From Nilaparvata lugens (taxonomy: Eukaryota; Arthropoda; Insecta; Hemiptera; Delphacidae), in the NCBI RefSeq assembly GCF_014356525.2, contig NC_052508.1, positions 38,075,113 to 38,139,112 on the forward strand: 64,000 bases of DNA, written 5' to 3'. The notes below the pieces were generated by a model, which was not told the DNA's origin, did not search any database, and was given only the letters and a program-made list of their open reading frames with translations. Made by a program: the position numbers and the translations under genes. Position 1 is the first letter of the stretch. Every line of letters starts with the position of its first letter. Shown here piece after piece: positions 20,914 through 31,960 of the stretch.

Positions 20914-22027
20914 AAAAATAAAAATCTTAGTACCCTTTTTGAAATATTTAATCACAACATGTTTCAGACATTGATGCCATTTTCAAGTGATATGAAGTAA
21001 ATTAATAAATACTGCTAGAAGATTCTTATTCTGATCATATTATTCATATGATTTTATGAACTAAAACTATAAATTGTGGATTCAAATTCGCATGATTCTA
21101 TCAAAAATGGGGTTATTGGTTTCTCATTGAATTTGAGATAATTTTGATCTACACATACTGTTGTCAATGCTATTAGATCTTCTATTTCATCATTATTTAT
21201 AGTATTATCTATCAAATTTTGTTTTAGAATTCTAATTGTTTCATCTGTTGGAATACTAGTGTATATGTTGGTTACATCAAATGATAGAAAAATAGCATCA
21301 GTTGGAATTCTTATATCTTCAATTTTTTAAACTAAGTGATATGTGTTTTTTATGCTATGGTTTTCTCCCATTATTGTCTTTTGAGGTAGTACTTTATTCA
21401 AATATTTGCAAGCTTTAGGTGCAGGAGCATTACGATAATTCACTACTTGCCTTATTGGTATTCTAACCTTATGTACTTTTGGTTGGCCTCTGAACATTGG
21501 AGATAAAGGATTTATCATTTTCATTCTGAATTGTTCTGCTCTGGAGATTGATTTACATTTAGATATGATATTATTAATATTTTTACTATATTCAAGAATT
21601 GGATCTTCTGTTAAATTTTCAAATTTTTTATCACTAATGAATTTCTCTACTTTATCATTATAATCTGTTTGTTTCATGATAACTGTAGTAATTCCTTTGT
21701 CTGCTTTTGTGATAATGGCATCCTCATTCTTCAATTTGTTTGTAATGGATTCCACTAGTTCCATATCTTCTTTGGATCTTTCAAAAATTTTATTTCCACT
21801 CGTATTATTTCCTTTTTCAATTGCATTTATGAAATTTGTTCTTAATACGTTTTGATCCTCTCCACTTCCTTCAGTTGTTCTTTCAAGACATGCACTTTGT
21901 AATCTAAATTTATATTATATTTTAATGATTTGGAAAGTAAATTATTCTCTTTTTCAGTAAAGCCAATATTTGTCAGGTTCAGTCAGGTGATTAAATATTT
22001 CAAAAAGGGTACTAAGATTTTTCTTTT
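20914..22027 (-). mobile_element. Penelope-like element fragment
   Basis: Bounded by a 35-bp perfect inverted repeat (20921-20955 and 21987-22021), as in the pseudo-LTRs of Penelope-like elements. Minus-strand coding includes TEKENNLLSKSLKYN near the 5' end, then KADKGITTVIM and PKVHK segments and an RT motif FLSFDVTNIYTS (about 21270). The SGLPMGS/catalytic part and the GIY-YIG endonuclease are missing, so it is internally deleted. Inside the left repeat is the motif CTTGAAAATGGC...TGAAAC seen near the 3' end of this family. It interrupts the Polinton polymerase. Confidence 0.85.
21327..21764 (-). pseudogene. Penelope-like reverse transcriptase, N-terminal part
   Basis: 145-codon open frame with IITKADKGITTVIMKQTDY at residue about 17, the FRGQPKVHK box and IRQVVNYRNAPAPKACKYL, all typical of Penelope RTs (telomerase-related, in the family upstream of a GIY-YIG nuclease). 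Coding similarity continues past a stop to about 21120, including the motif A region, then ends. It cannot be active: motif C (YxDD) and the endonuclease are absent. Confidence 0.85.
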
Positions 22028-22510
22028 CCATTCTATTTTGATTAAATGTTTGGCTGCATCAGGTGCTCTGTATACAATTGACTCCTTAAGGACGAGGTTG
22101 GTGATTGTCATCCATGATGGTAATAGGTTCTTATCTCTAACAAAGTAGAGGCAATCACTCATTGCTGTGTGATGCTGGATCACTCTGGTTGCCTTCCCAA
22201 ATCCATTGCTGCTCTTCCTTGGGCTTCTCCAGTAGATATTCAAAATCTGCATAGGCTACCAATGGTAGTCTGAATTTATTCAGATATTTCTCAAATTTAA
22301 TTGTTGGTGGGCTTCCATCTTCCTTGAGTTGAGGCATGATGATTCTAGCAGCCTGGTTGTTGGCACAGTACTCCTTGAGATCTTTCATCATCTGCTCCTC
22401 ATTATTGTAAATGGTGTAGTATGTAAAGCATTGATGTCAAATGATGATGTGTTGTGTGTTTTTAGTAAGCTGAGATCTTATAAGTTTTTATAAAACAGTA
22501 ATGACTGTTG

Positions 22511-22640
22511 AGATCTTCCTCTTCTTCTTCTTCTTCTTCTTCATGAGTGGTGGTGGTGGTGGTGGTGGCTTCACTGATGTCCTGAGTGGTGGTGGCTTCA
22601 CTGCTGTCCTGAGTGGTGGTGGTGGTGGCTTCACTACCAT
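22511..22640. repeat. Trinucleotide repeats in the polymerase gene
   Basis: TTC and GGT/GGTGGC triplet tracts (minus strand GAA and ACC). In the gene frame they insert Thr-rich blocks separated by QDSSEA/QDISEA and a run of about nine Glu between two conserved polymerase segments. The GGCTTCACTG-containing unit is present three times. Confidence 0.85.
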
Positions 22641-23448
22641 CATTGTCATGGAGGAGTAGTAAATCAAAATGATCCTCCTTCATTTCTTTTGCTACACGTC
22701 TCGGATAAATTATATATTTGGAATCCATCCCATATATATTGACAGTTACACTCAGATTATCCCTCTCAAAACGGTCAATTCTATTGATGTTGGAGGGGAA
22801 AGATATTCCGTTGAAATTGTATTTTTTAATGAGCTGATGATACCTATCATTGATTCATTCAGGATGTGCTCCTTGCACATGTTTGGCAAGGATAGCCCAC
22901 TTGAAACATTGTTGATCACTATTCCGCGGGTTGATGATGGCTTTTCTTGCTGCAATTTTAGCTGGTAGTTCAATGTAGGAAGATCCTTGAAGTGGTCTGT
23001 GCTTGCTTATGCATATGAGGAGACCATTGATGATGAGGAGGCTCCATCCACTAGAGTTGCCCTCAAACTCTTCTTCCAACAGCTTCTTGCACACCTCCCT
23101 GATAATTCCAGCAAGATCATTGACATTGAATATGGAATAGTTCGGAGTCTTGAAGGCTACATTCTGAAATTCTTCCTGCTCAATGTTCTTCTCATCTAGG
23201 TGGCTGCATTGGTATGTAACCTCCAACACTAGGTTGACCTTGATTGGCCTGTGTGTCTGGAACTCTTGACCTATAACATCAACGATCTTTGTCTGCAGGC
23301 TGTTTAGCAGAGAGTGGAAGTCCTTTGTTGGGTTGGGTGAAGAGTTGTTGTAGAAGAGTGTCCGAAGGTTGTTGTTGAATGCCTCCTCCAACATACAAAA
23401 CTCTCCTGATGAGCTGCTGGTCTGCTGGCATCTGGTAGCTTTGTTCAT

Positions 23449-24025
23449 CTGCAACATACATACAAGAAGATTAATAATAGGATAGAATGTAGGTGGCAAT
23501 CATCTAGAGTGACACAGCCATCTTGAATGACATGTCTTGTTCAGCATACAATTATTACTACTATATATGCCACTGAAAACCAATCATAGGATTGTAGTAT
23601 GTTCAGAAAGAACAATGTTTGAAATCAATTTTTTAAGGTTAGGTTAGGTCAGGTCGGAAGAAGTTACTAGTAACCTCTGCAGACCCAACTCAACCACAGT
23701 TCATTGTCTACAATTGCTGACATATTGTTCATAGAGCTCCACAGGCAGAAACATAATCATTCACAAAATATATCATGCATTACATTATGAGGTGCCATAC
23801 TAAAAATCATTAAAATCATATGAATCTGCTGACATTTTGCTCATAGAGCTCAACAGGTATAAAGACTATTATTTACAAAATCTACTATGCAAAACATTAT
23901 GAGGTAGCAACACTAAACATAATAAATTAATCATATGAATCATTATATATCCATTTTTATGATAATAAGACAAAATTTCTCTATCTCTTTTCAAAACATA
24001 CAATAAAAAAGACTTGTGTACTAAC
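23449..24025 (-). other. Predicted 5'-leader intron of the Polinton polymerase
   Basis: Minus strand: donor AAG/GTTAGT at 24026/24025 and acceptor TTGCAG immediately before the ATG at 23448, length 577 bases. The sequence has no open frame and contains a GGTTAGGTTAGGT stretch near 23640. Confidence 0.5.
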
Positions 24026-24181
24026 CTTTTTTATATAATTGAAGATCAAAATGGCGGTGGTATGTTCTAGGATACTTCTTCACAGAGAGAAGTGTTTGTG
24101 TGGCTGTGCTGCAATGTGCTGAAATGCCAGGTTCTAGAACTGAACAGGGGAGATGTGTCTTCTATGGCTCTTGACTGAACA

Positions 24182-24218
24182 CACTGATGGTCCTAGACTG
24201 TTGTGCACACTATATATA
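24182..24218 (-). promoter_or_regulatory. TATA/Inr core promoter of the Polinton polymerase
   Basis: Minus strand TATATATA (24211-24218) with the arthropod initiator TCAGTG at 24182-24187, about 31 bases downstream. A leader exon of about 160 bases then reaches the splice donor at 24026. Confidence 0.6.
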
Positions 24219-24239
24219 CACTCCAGTGTGGGTGGGAGG

Positions 24240-24487
24240 CCTTCTGATTTAATTTTATTTATTTTGATTTAATTTTCTTATTTTATTCCTCAATTTTTTA
24301 TATTTTTTTTCTTAATTTTTTTTTGAAGTTCCAAAGATTTTGACCTCAACCTTTGATCTTGACCTTGAATTTTGTTAGGTTAGATTAGGTTTGGTTAGGT
24401 TAGGTTAGGTTAAAGGAGAAGTCTGATGCATTTTGTCCCAGAACATACAAAACTATACTACTGACGTGAGGCGTGCATACTAGAGGC
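24240..24487. other. AT-rich flank with TTAGG-like repeats
   Basis: No gene seen. Contains alternating ATTTTATTT runs and an imperfect GGTTAGGTTAGGTTAGG stretch (about 24375-24411). The right Polinton terminus should be here or just beyond but could not be recognised. Confidence 0.6.
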
Positions 24488-24690
24488 GTGCATAAGGACA
24501 CCTCAAGGATCAATACTTCAAACACTCATGACACAATGATCGGATCTCATCGTACTACACAGCTCATTATTCTTGGCTTGTCAAGGCGGTTCGAAATTGT
24601 GCCTCATAAGTGAAATTCGGTCGAAAAATGGGGATTTCATCCTTGAGTGTTTCTTAACCAGTATTTCAATACACAAAAAATGATCAATGA
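24488..24690 (+). repeat. Dispersed repeat, copy 1 (with 39737-39950)
   Basis: Begins AGAGGCGTGCATAAGGACAC and shares with 39737-39950 the CTCAAGGATCAA, TCGTACTACA and ATTCGGTCGAAAAATGG blocks in the same order and spacing. Family not recognised. Confidence 0.75.
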
Positions 24691-24737
24691 GAAAAACAAA
24701 TTGAGCTTTGGAGAAAATAAGTTGCGTGTTAATCATT

Positions 24738-25551
24738 CTATGGCGCCATTTAGGGGTGGCAAGGGAGGCCTAGGCACCCCCCTAAGGATTAGACAAATAA
24801 TGAAGATGCAGGTCTATCTATTAGAATCCTTAGAATCTCATACTGATTTAATACTTCTTTTTAAACAGCAGTAGTATAACTCCTTCTACAGTATCAACAA
24901 TGTAGCAAAATATTCTTGATAGTGTGGCTACGGAGTAATAAAGAATATATTCTGCTCTGTGTTATAGTTGAAACTTGAATATAGGTATAGTTGATCAGGG
25001 CACAATAAGTGAGCTATTGCATAAATTGAAACGTGAGAATTAGCGATTTGCTAGATGTCACACAGTCACAGTGAAAGCAAAATAAAGGGCACAACCAGAA
25101 ATCAAAACTGTATGTAGGCTACAGAGTTTGTGAGAATTATGGGAACAGCTTAATGCTTCTTTAGCTTTCTAATTGGAAGTTATTTCCCAATATTATAATA
25201 TGATCCTCTATGTAATCGTTAAAATTTTCATTGTAAAAGAAAAATTAATCTGTTTCCATGTTTTTTAACAACTCTGTTTCAGTGTATTCCTACTTTTGTG
25301 GCTCTCTGTATATTTCTAATAAATATTTCATGATCTAATCTATAACTAATAATAATGTACTATATGTTTATATTGATACTTCAACCACATTTGTATAAAA
25401 CTAGAAAAAATAAAGCATATATTAACAACTTCAAATGTAATATTTATGGGGAAAACCCAGGACCCTCTATCCTTTGAGGGTATTTCATACCCCCTCCCTC
25501 ATACCTCCTGGTTTTTGTCCCCCCTAGCAGTTTTGTGAAATGGCACCACTG
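24738..25551. mobile_element. Non-autonomous hAT-like element (814 bp)
   Basis: Ends CTATGGCGCCATTT and (inverted) CAGTGGTGCCATTT, close to hAT termini, flanked by 8-bp duplications TAATCATT (24730-24737) and TAATCACT (25552-25559) with one mismatch. No transposase; the interior is AT-rich, with C-runs near both ends. Confidence 0.75.
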
Positions 25552-25559
25552 TAATCACT

Positions 25560-26754
25560 ACTTACTTATCGTTTCGAAAAGCTGTCTTCCTCGTTCCTCT
25601 TACATTTATGCAAGTCTCTCTTCATTGAGTATTAATGAAGAAGTACTCGATACTTTTGCTATAAAAAATTGTAAGTTATGCAACTCCCAAAGACTCCAAA
25701 TTAACTTATCCATATTTTTGTTCCCTTATTTAATCAATTAATTGTTAACCCGGTACATCCACTTTTAGAATCTAGTTATTATAGTCTATACGTATCTATA
25801 ACTTGACTTGAAAGCGATAAGCTACTGGTATTATTTTGAGATTCTGGAAGAAATAGGTAACTTACTGAAGAAATTATTAATCTTGACTATATTACTCAGT
25901 GATCAAGATTTTAATTATTTGTTCTTTGTATCTAAATAAATAAATTATTTATATTATTATTTCATAAGACAAATATAATAAATGTTTAGTGTAGTTTGAG
26001 AATCAAAATCATCAGTGTTCAGATTATGTAGTCAATCTATTTGGAAATCCATTCAGTAGGAGTCAATGTATTGTTCATCTTGTCTTCACCTTTTGCTCCC
26101 ATTTTCTCCAATAAGCATTTATTGAATCATTTCCAGTCCATGCAAAAATTCCAAATTGTATGCTTAACGTGTACTCGTCCATACATCAGTCCCAAATTGG
26201 TAGATGGGTCGCATGTGGCAGATGTCACATTCTGTCGATTGAGAGTGACAGCTGAGTGTGTCTGTGTCCGTACGTGTCATAGCAAAACGATTAAGAATTC
26301 TTGATTCATGCAATTACCGTGGATTCTTGCAATTTACTATGTTCTTGTCCCTCCTTGTGTGCTGCTTCTAGAATCTCAGCCTGTCGGAAGAAGACACATG
26401 TAGCAAAAATGTCGGCTTCCAAATGGCTACTTCCACTTATTATTTCGTTGGTTCCGTTTGATCCAGCTCAATACACATGCACTGAGTTGGTGAACGGACG
26501 CGCACTCACCGACGTCGTCTTCTGTTCTGATGATGGAGCGAGTGCCCTGTACTCTCTCACTCACTCACTCACACCAATCTTGTGCGTTCCATCCGGTCCG
26601 ACTAGTCATGCTTTTTGATACACCGTGAAAAACTACTATCACACCACTTCACCAAGTTACCGTATTATACAATAGTTGAAATGGGAATTTAATAATGGGA
26701 ATACAGTGTTGTAGTATTCAAAATGGTAAAATTATCAAATTAATCCACCTTGAT
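25560..26754. other. No gene recognised
   Basis: AT-rich DNA with two moderate plus-strand open frames (26041-26304, 26301-26618), neither with a known domain; the second has a (TCAC)n-type run. Probably chance or relic transposon sequence. Confidence 0.6.
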
Positions 26755-29300
26755 AATATCCAATGTTTCTACATGTTAATATCCAATCTATAAGAAATAA
26801 AGTGGGTATGATAGAGGCTGGGTTGATACCAGGACGGTTAATGTTATGTGTATTAGTGAGCATTGCTGTGTCAGAGAAGAAATAAACTTTCATGTACCTG
26901 CCAACTATGTGCTTGGGAGCTTCTATTGTAGAGAAACACCAAAGTTGCGTGGTGGATCTTCCATATATGTCAGATAGAACACAAAATTTGAAATGATTGA
27001 CATTGCTGATTATTGTGTCGATTTTATATGTGAGGCTTCAGCTATCAAATTTTCAGAAAACAGTATTGTTGTGATCAATTTATGTAGGACACCAGATTTT
27101 GATGTGCAGGCTTTCTTTGGGCAGCTTGAAAATTCAACTAAACTTTATTCACTCAAAAAGATATAAATTTATAATATGAGGCTCTGGCTAGTTGCTCTTA
27201 TTAATAAATGGAAGGCTATCAATGATATTCAAGATGAAGAAAGGTTTTCAGAATTTAAAAAGTGTACAAGAATGTTATCATTAACTCTAAGATACAGACC
27301 CAATGATGATTCTATTATGGCAGCGGAAAACAAAGTAAGAAAGCATGGAGTATCATAAAAGCTGAATCAGCGATTGTAAAGCGTGGGCAGCAAGAACCTC
27401 CCATATCTGAAGATGCTTTAAATGAATATTTTGTGAATGTGTCAAAGTCAATCAATGTTAACAACAAGCCTTCAGCAAATTATTTTAATTTATTAAACGA
27501 ATTCAATAGACCTATAAACAGGAAACATAATTTTTTTAATTGAAAAAAGTTGGAACCAAAGTTAGTATTTGAAATTGTAAATAACTTGAGCTTCTCTAAG
27601 GCAAGCGATTTTTATGGTATGAGTAATGTTGCTGTCAAAGGTTCTATTATAGGCATATTGATACCACTGACTTTCCTGATCAATTATGTTTCAATAGGTA
27701 GCAAATTTTCAGAATGCCTGAAACTCAGCAAAATGAGTCCATTTTATAAGAAAGGTGATAGGACACAGCCTAATAGTTATCGACCAATTGCATTAGTTCC
27801 CTAAGGAAAAATTATTGAAGCTTGTATGTTTATTCAGTTGTATGAGTATTTCAACTGTAATAACTTACTCTATGCACACCAATATGGTTACAAACCGACA
27901 CATTCTACCATAATGGCAGTTGAAACTATTGTAAACAGAATACTGGAAGCCTTCAAAAATAAGTTAATTACTGGTGTATGTCTTGCTTGTTAGTTTACGA
28001 AAAGCATTTGATTGGATTTCTCACTCAATTTTGGAAAATAAATTACGTTACTATGGCATATTGGGTGACCAATTAAAAGTAATTATGTTTTATTTGGGAA
28101 ATAGGAGACAAGTTGTAGCAGTAAATAACAAGAAGTCAGAGATAGTAAAAAGTAAATTCGTATGGCTTTTGTTGGTGGGGAGTCCCTTTCGGGAAGGTCC
28201 CACCGCCTGAATATATAATTTAAGCCGTCAAAGGGCCTTACGACTGTCATACTTCAGCCGGGACCGACAGTTTAACGTGCCCATCCGATAACACGGGAGT
28301 GATCTGGTTAAAAAACTTTTGGTATTGAGAGGGTTTGAACCCGGAATCTCTATGCTGCTACGCAAGCACTCTATCCACTAGACCACGGATCACTCCGTCA
28401 GAGATTTTAAAGGTAGATGCAGGAGTACCCCAGGGGTCAATATTGAGGCCGTTCATCTTTTAATATGATTTATTAATGATTTTTATTGCAGTGGGATACC
28501 TAATTGTTTACCTGTTTTGTATGCGGGTGACACCGCTTTGTGCTTTCAAAAATACAGGAAGATGTTGTTGCAATTTTAGCGGAAAGTATTAAATTATCTA
28601 CAGCCTGGTGCGAATCTAATAGTTTAGCAATAAAAAATGATAAAATAATGAATATATATTTCTTTCATTTGCCAATAATGTTAGTGAAACTATAGCAGTA
28701 AAATTACTAGGCTTATATATAGATAGTAAGTTAACCTGTAAAAAGCAAATTGAAATGGTATGCAGGAAAGCTTCCAGAGTGATTATCTCTAAAAAAATCT
28801 GAAATATTGTGTAAGTACTCATAATGACTTACTTTGGCCTATTTGACTCTATTATTAGCTACGGATTTATGTTGTGGGGGAACAGTAACAATGCAAAAAA
28901 GATTCTTATCCTGCAAAAAAGGCTACAAGGATAATATTGCAAACTTGCAACATTAAGAATCTTGTAGAGGGAGCTCTACTAATTTTGAGATTATGGCTGT
29001 ACCTTCATTGTATATTCATTACAATTTAAATCATGTTGAAAAAAAGTTTAGTCGATTTTGCTCAAAATAGCTTTAATCACAATTACAATACCAGATCGAA
29101 CTCTGATCTTCTGACTCCCTATATAAGATTATCCAATACTCATGGAAGCCATATGTACCAGAGATGTGTAATACCGTAGTCTATATAATAAACTTACTCT
29201 TGAGATAAGAATACTACCGGTAAAAAAATTCAAATTGGTTATTAATAAATGGCTAAGACAAATCCTTAAAAAGCAAAAAACGTTGTATCAATAGTACCAA
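26755..29300 (+). mobile_element. Decayed non-LTR retrotransposon (LINE, Jockey/CR1-like)
   Basis: Endonuclease remnants at about 26765-27110 (HVNIQSIRNKVGMIE, then an 'SEHW'-type box). RT from 27550: a LSKMSPFYKKGDRTQPNSYR block, a KAFDWISHSIL block at 28000, AGVPQGSIL at 28420, and the catalytic YxDD box altered to LYAGDT at about 28535. A C-terminal part with LGLYIDSKLTCK and SYGFMLWGNS follows to about 29290. Many stops and frameshifts; interrupted by a SINE at 28150-28396. Clade assignment is approximate. Confidence 0.8.
28150..28396 (-). mobile_element. tRNA-derived SINE inserted in the LINE
   Basis: The minus-strand head has a Pol III A box TGGTCTAGTGG (28376-28386) and B box GGTTCAAACCC (28332-28342), then a tail domain with GGATGGGCACGTTAAACTG. 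Flanked by imperfect duplications GTCAGAGATAGTAAA (28135-28149) and GTCAGAGATTTTAAA (28397-28411), both from the LINE. A related tail without the head is at 31888-31960. Confidence 0.8.
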
Positions 29301-30050
29301 TGAGTAAAGTTTTAAACAATAAATGAGTTACATTCTTCATCTACATTTTTTCAAATATCTCATATGTGACCTGTCTATAAAATATACCTCGAAAGATCAT
29401 TAATTCGTATTGTGCTTTTAAAGACTGGATAAACAAACAATGGATATTTCTCTAGGGCCAGGCTTCTTCAAATGCTTGGCCAAACATTATCGACAGCATT
29501 ATGAAACCGCCAATTCTTTTCAGTTCTCACATGCACGATTAGCACAATAGCTCAACTAAAAGTATATTTCGTGTAGTTTTGTCTACAATTAGAAGACAAA
29601 AATGGCAATAATTATCAGCTGTGATAGTGATCCACAATGAAAGTAGAGTAGAGTAGAGGGGTTGCAGATTGCTCTTGGGTTGCGCTGAGTGTAGATTGTG
29701 ATTTCATAGAGTTTATAGGGAAGTAGTGTTTTGTGTAGGAAAGAGAAGGATAGTATCTTGGTAGAAGTATGAGTAGAAAGAAGTGCAGTGCAGTGCAGAG
29801 CAGAGCAGAGGTCAATAGTCGTTGATCGTGGGTGAAGCGGTTCTCAACTAGCGTGCACTTGCACGAGAAACAGACAAGAACGAACAATCAAGAGAATAGT
29901 TGGAAAGAATAAGGGAACGCGCAAGAGTGAATTTATTGCGTAATTTGAGCATGCTTTGTTTGCCAGCTTGTATTTTAACGGGTTTCTATGAAGAAGAAGG
30001 AAAAGAATGAACAGAAAGGGAAAGAAGCACTCTCAAAGGGTACTTATTGA
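29301..30050. other. No gene recognised
   Basis: AT-rich DNA. A small purine/pyrimidine-skewed run of AGTGCAGTGCAGTGCAGAGC lies near 29790. No coding or transposon signature seen. Confidence 0.6.
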
Positions 30051-30054
30051 TTTT

Positions 30055-30460
30055 GTAGGTGGATTAAAAACACGTACATTTCGCTGGCCCCCCCACCTAG
30101 CCAAATGGCGATTTGATCATTACACATCGTTTGTGCATCGTTTGTGCACGAATGTGCACGACCACTCTGCGTTTGTGCACGCAAACTGAACAAATTATTT
30201 GAAAATTCGATTAGGGGGGCTGGGGAAACGATAGCCCCCCCACTTAGTGTAATTGCGATTTGAGCATTACACATCGTTTGTGCACGAATATGCACGTACA
30301 TGTAACGTTTGTGCACACTTTTTAAGCAAGGAAATGGGTCATCACAGGAGTGAGGTAGTATAGTAGAGTGGGCAAGGGGGGCTGGGGAAATGCTATCCTC
30401 CAAACAGTCAGAACACTCCAATGTTCAGCTCAATCGTTTGTTCTTCGTTTGTGCACGAAT
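30055..30460 (-). repeat. GTGCAC-rich compound repeat, inverted copy A
   Basis: Reverse complement of about 38340-38690, with very high identity over roughly 400 bp. Modules: GTTTGTGCACGAATGTGCAC repeated four times, a GGGGGGCTGGGGAAA block followed by C-runs, and a CAAATCGCCATT/TTGCGATTTGAG phrase. No protein coding seen. Confidence 0.85.
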
Positions 30461-30929
30461 GTGGCTGGATCAGCCACAAAAATTATCATCCAATGTCATA
30501 CTTCCATTATATTGTACTATGTATGTCTATAAATATATAAGGCATGAGGAAATAGCACTACAATAGCAATAATAATTAATTATCAATCATGAGATTTTTC
30601 TTATAGACAGTGAGTTTTTGATATGTTTACCTCCTCACTTCCCGAAACAGAATTGTGAGTTAAAAAATTTTCTTCCAATTTTTTTTTCCTCTTTAACCCC
30701 TCTTTGACTCTACCAATATTGGTTACTGATATTTTTTGCTTCAGATATTGAAATCCCATAAATATCTATGGAAAACTATCAGTATTTTTAAATATCGATT
30801 TTCTGATACTCATCCAAAATGCTTAGACATTAATTTTAATCTGTTTATTAACAGAATGAACAGATTTGGTAATCTGTTAATTGAATGTAATATAAAAAAC
30901 TGACCCAACTTTTATGTAAGAGAGATCCA

Positions 30930-31713
30930 TACAGAATGGGTGAAAAGTCCGAGAACGGCTCAATATCTAATTCACAAAGGTAATTAGATGTTAAATGTGA
31001 TTGGGAATCCTACTCAAATCTAAAATTCTATTTTTTTATTACTTAAAAATCTGGTCCACAATATTGAAAGCAACTTCATTTTTTTAAATAGGAAGGCTGT
31101 CATGCGATACATGATTTCAATACATAATTTCAAGAAAAAATGTATGACCAAAATCGCACATCAATATCTCAAACTGTTAAGAAGATATTCACATTTTTAA
31201 TAAATACCATGGAAAACTGAAATGAAATCACATAAGAGTGTTATTGATTAATAATGTGAATATCTTCAAAATGGTGGCTCCAAAATGGCACAACAAATTT
31301 TCAAAGTCATACTAAAGTAGTATGTTCAATTATTTGAGAAGGATTCCCAGTCACACCCACCTTGGAATCACATTTTTTATGAGATACTAAGCCATTCTCA
31401 TACTTTCTTCTCTCCTTTCTGCTTTGATGAATAATGTGAATATCTTCGAAACTATTTGAGATATCGATATGTGGTTTTTGGCATTCACTTTTTCTTGAAA
31501 TTCCGTTTCAAAATCATGTATCGCATGACCACCTTCCTATTTTAAAAAATAAAGTTGCATTCAAAATGGTGGATCCAAGATGGCGGACCAGATTTTTAAA
31601 GCCATAGTAAAGTGATATTTCACATTTAAGTAGGATCCCCAATCACACCCACAGTCAAATTACCTTTGTTTATGAGATATTAAGCCGTTCTCAGACTTTT
31701 CACCCACTCTGTA
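30930..31713. mobile_element. Fold-back / TIR element of mariner type, 784 bp
   Basis: Ends TACAGAATGGGTGAAAAGTC and (inverted) TACAGAGTGGGTGAAAAGTC. The arms of about 300 bp remain complementary through AACGGCTTAATATCTC and beyond, and the central part holds further inverted copies of TATGTATCGCATGA-like and GTGAATATCTTC segments. TA follows the right end. No transposase. Confidence 0.75.
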
Positions 31714-31887
31714 TATGAACAGAAATGGTATTTTGAATTATGGAGAAAAATGCCTTTTTAACTGGAATCAGATTTTATTTTTATACAAATCTGAAATGGC
31801 GGCTAATTTAAAAAGCCAATCTGAATTTACAAACAACATAAATTAAGTTATTTGGTAGGCATTCTATTCCAATTTCTTTCAATAATA

Positions 31888-31960
31888 GGATGGGCACGTT
31901 GAATTGTTGGTTTCGGCTGAAGTGTAAAAGTCGTAAGGCCCATTGACAGCCCAAATGGTA
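31888..31960 (+). repeat. SINE tail fragment
   Basis: GGATGGGCACGTTGAATTG to TTGACAGCC matches the tail domain of the SINE at 28150-28396, in opposite orientation, without the tRNA-like head. Confidence 0.7.

Larger units (their letters stand above)
18240..23448 (-). pseudogene. Protein-primed DNA polymerase B of the Polinton
   Basis: Recognisable from ATG 23448, directly after a 3' splice site (TTGCAG). In order: an N-terminal region with GSSYIELPAK and a KAIINPRN segment; a low-complexity insert; the exonuclease motif YADFE (about 22295); a zinc-ribbon-like CEACEKPF plus DHCHITG (about 20750); the second exonuclease motif SNYDTHL; motif A in YTDANNLYGWAM (about 19015); and motif B NNTVFGKMMEN (about 18330). 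Motif C (DTDS) and everything after are missing. Interruptions: a Penelope fragment (20914-22027), an unrelated segment at about 19215-20250 replacing roughly 100 codons, a MITE (18433-18647), and many stops and shifts. Identity firm. Confidence 0.88.
7441..24225 (-). mobile_element. Polinton/Maverick relic with nested insertions
   Basis: Genes in transcription order on the minus strand: protein-primed DNA polymerase B (to about 18240), integrase, A32-type packaging ATPase, two conserved unknowns, PLA2-like protein, adenain-like protease, major capsid C-terminus, two more unknowns. This set is diagnostic of Polintons and the related adintoviruses. About 7 kb of the span is later insertion: Gypsy at 9821-14550, MITE at 18433-18647, Penelope fragment at 20914-22027, and an unidentified segment at about 19215-20250. 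Every gene has stops, frameshifts or deletions. No terminal inverted repeats could be paired: the left end is lost in the microsatellite and LTR element, and the right end lies somewhere beyond the 24.2-kb promoter. Confidence 0.9.

Noticed and set aside
24375..24411. TTAGG-like repeats as telomere
   Set aside because: Only a few imperfect units, with variant GGTTTGG and GATTAGG; too short for a telomere and common in insect transposons.
26301..26618. 105-codon plus-strand frame as a secreted protein
   Set aside because: A hydrophobic stretch is present but there is no splice support, no family match, and the frame is driven partly by a TCAC repeat.
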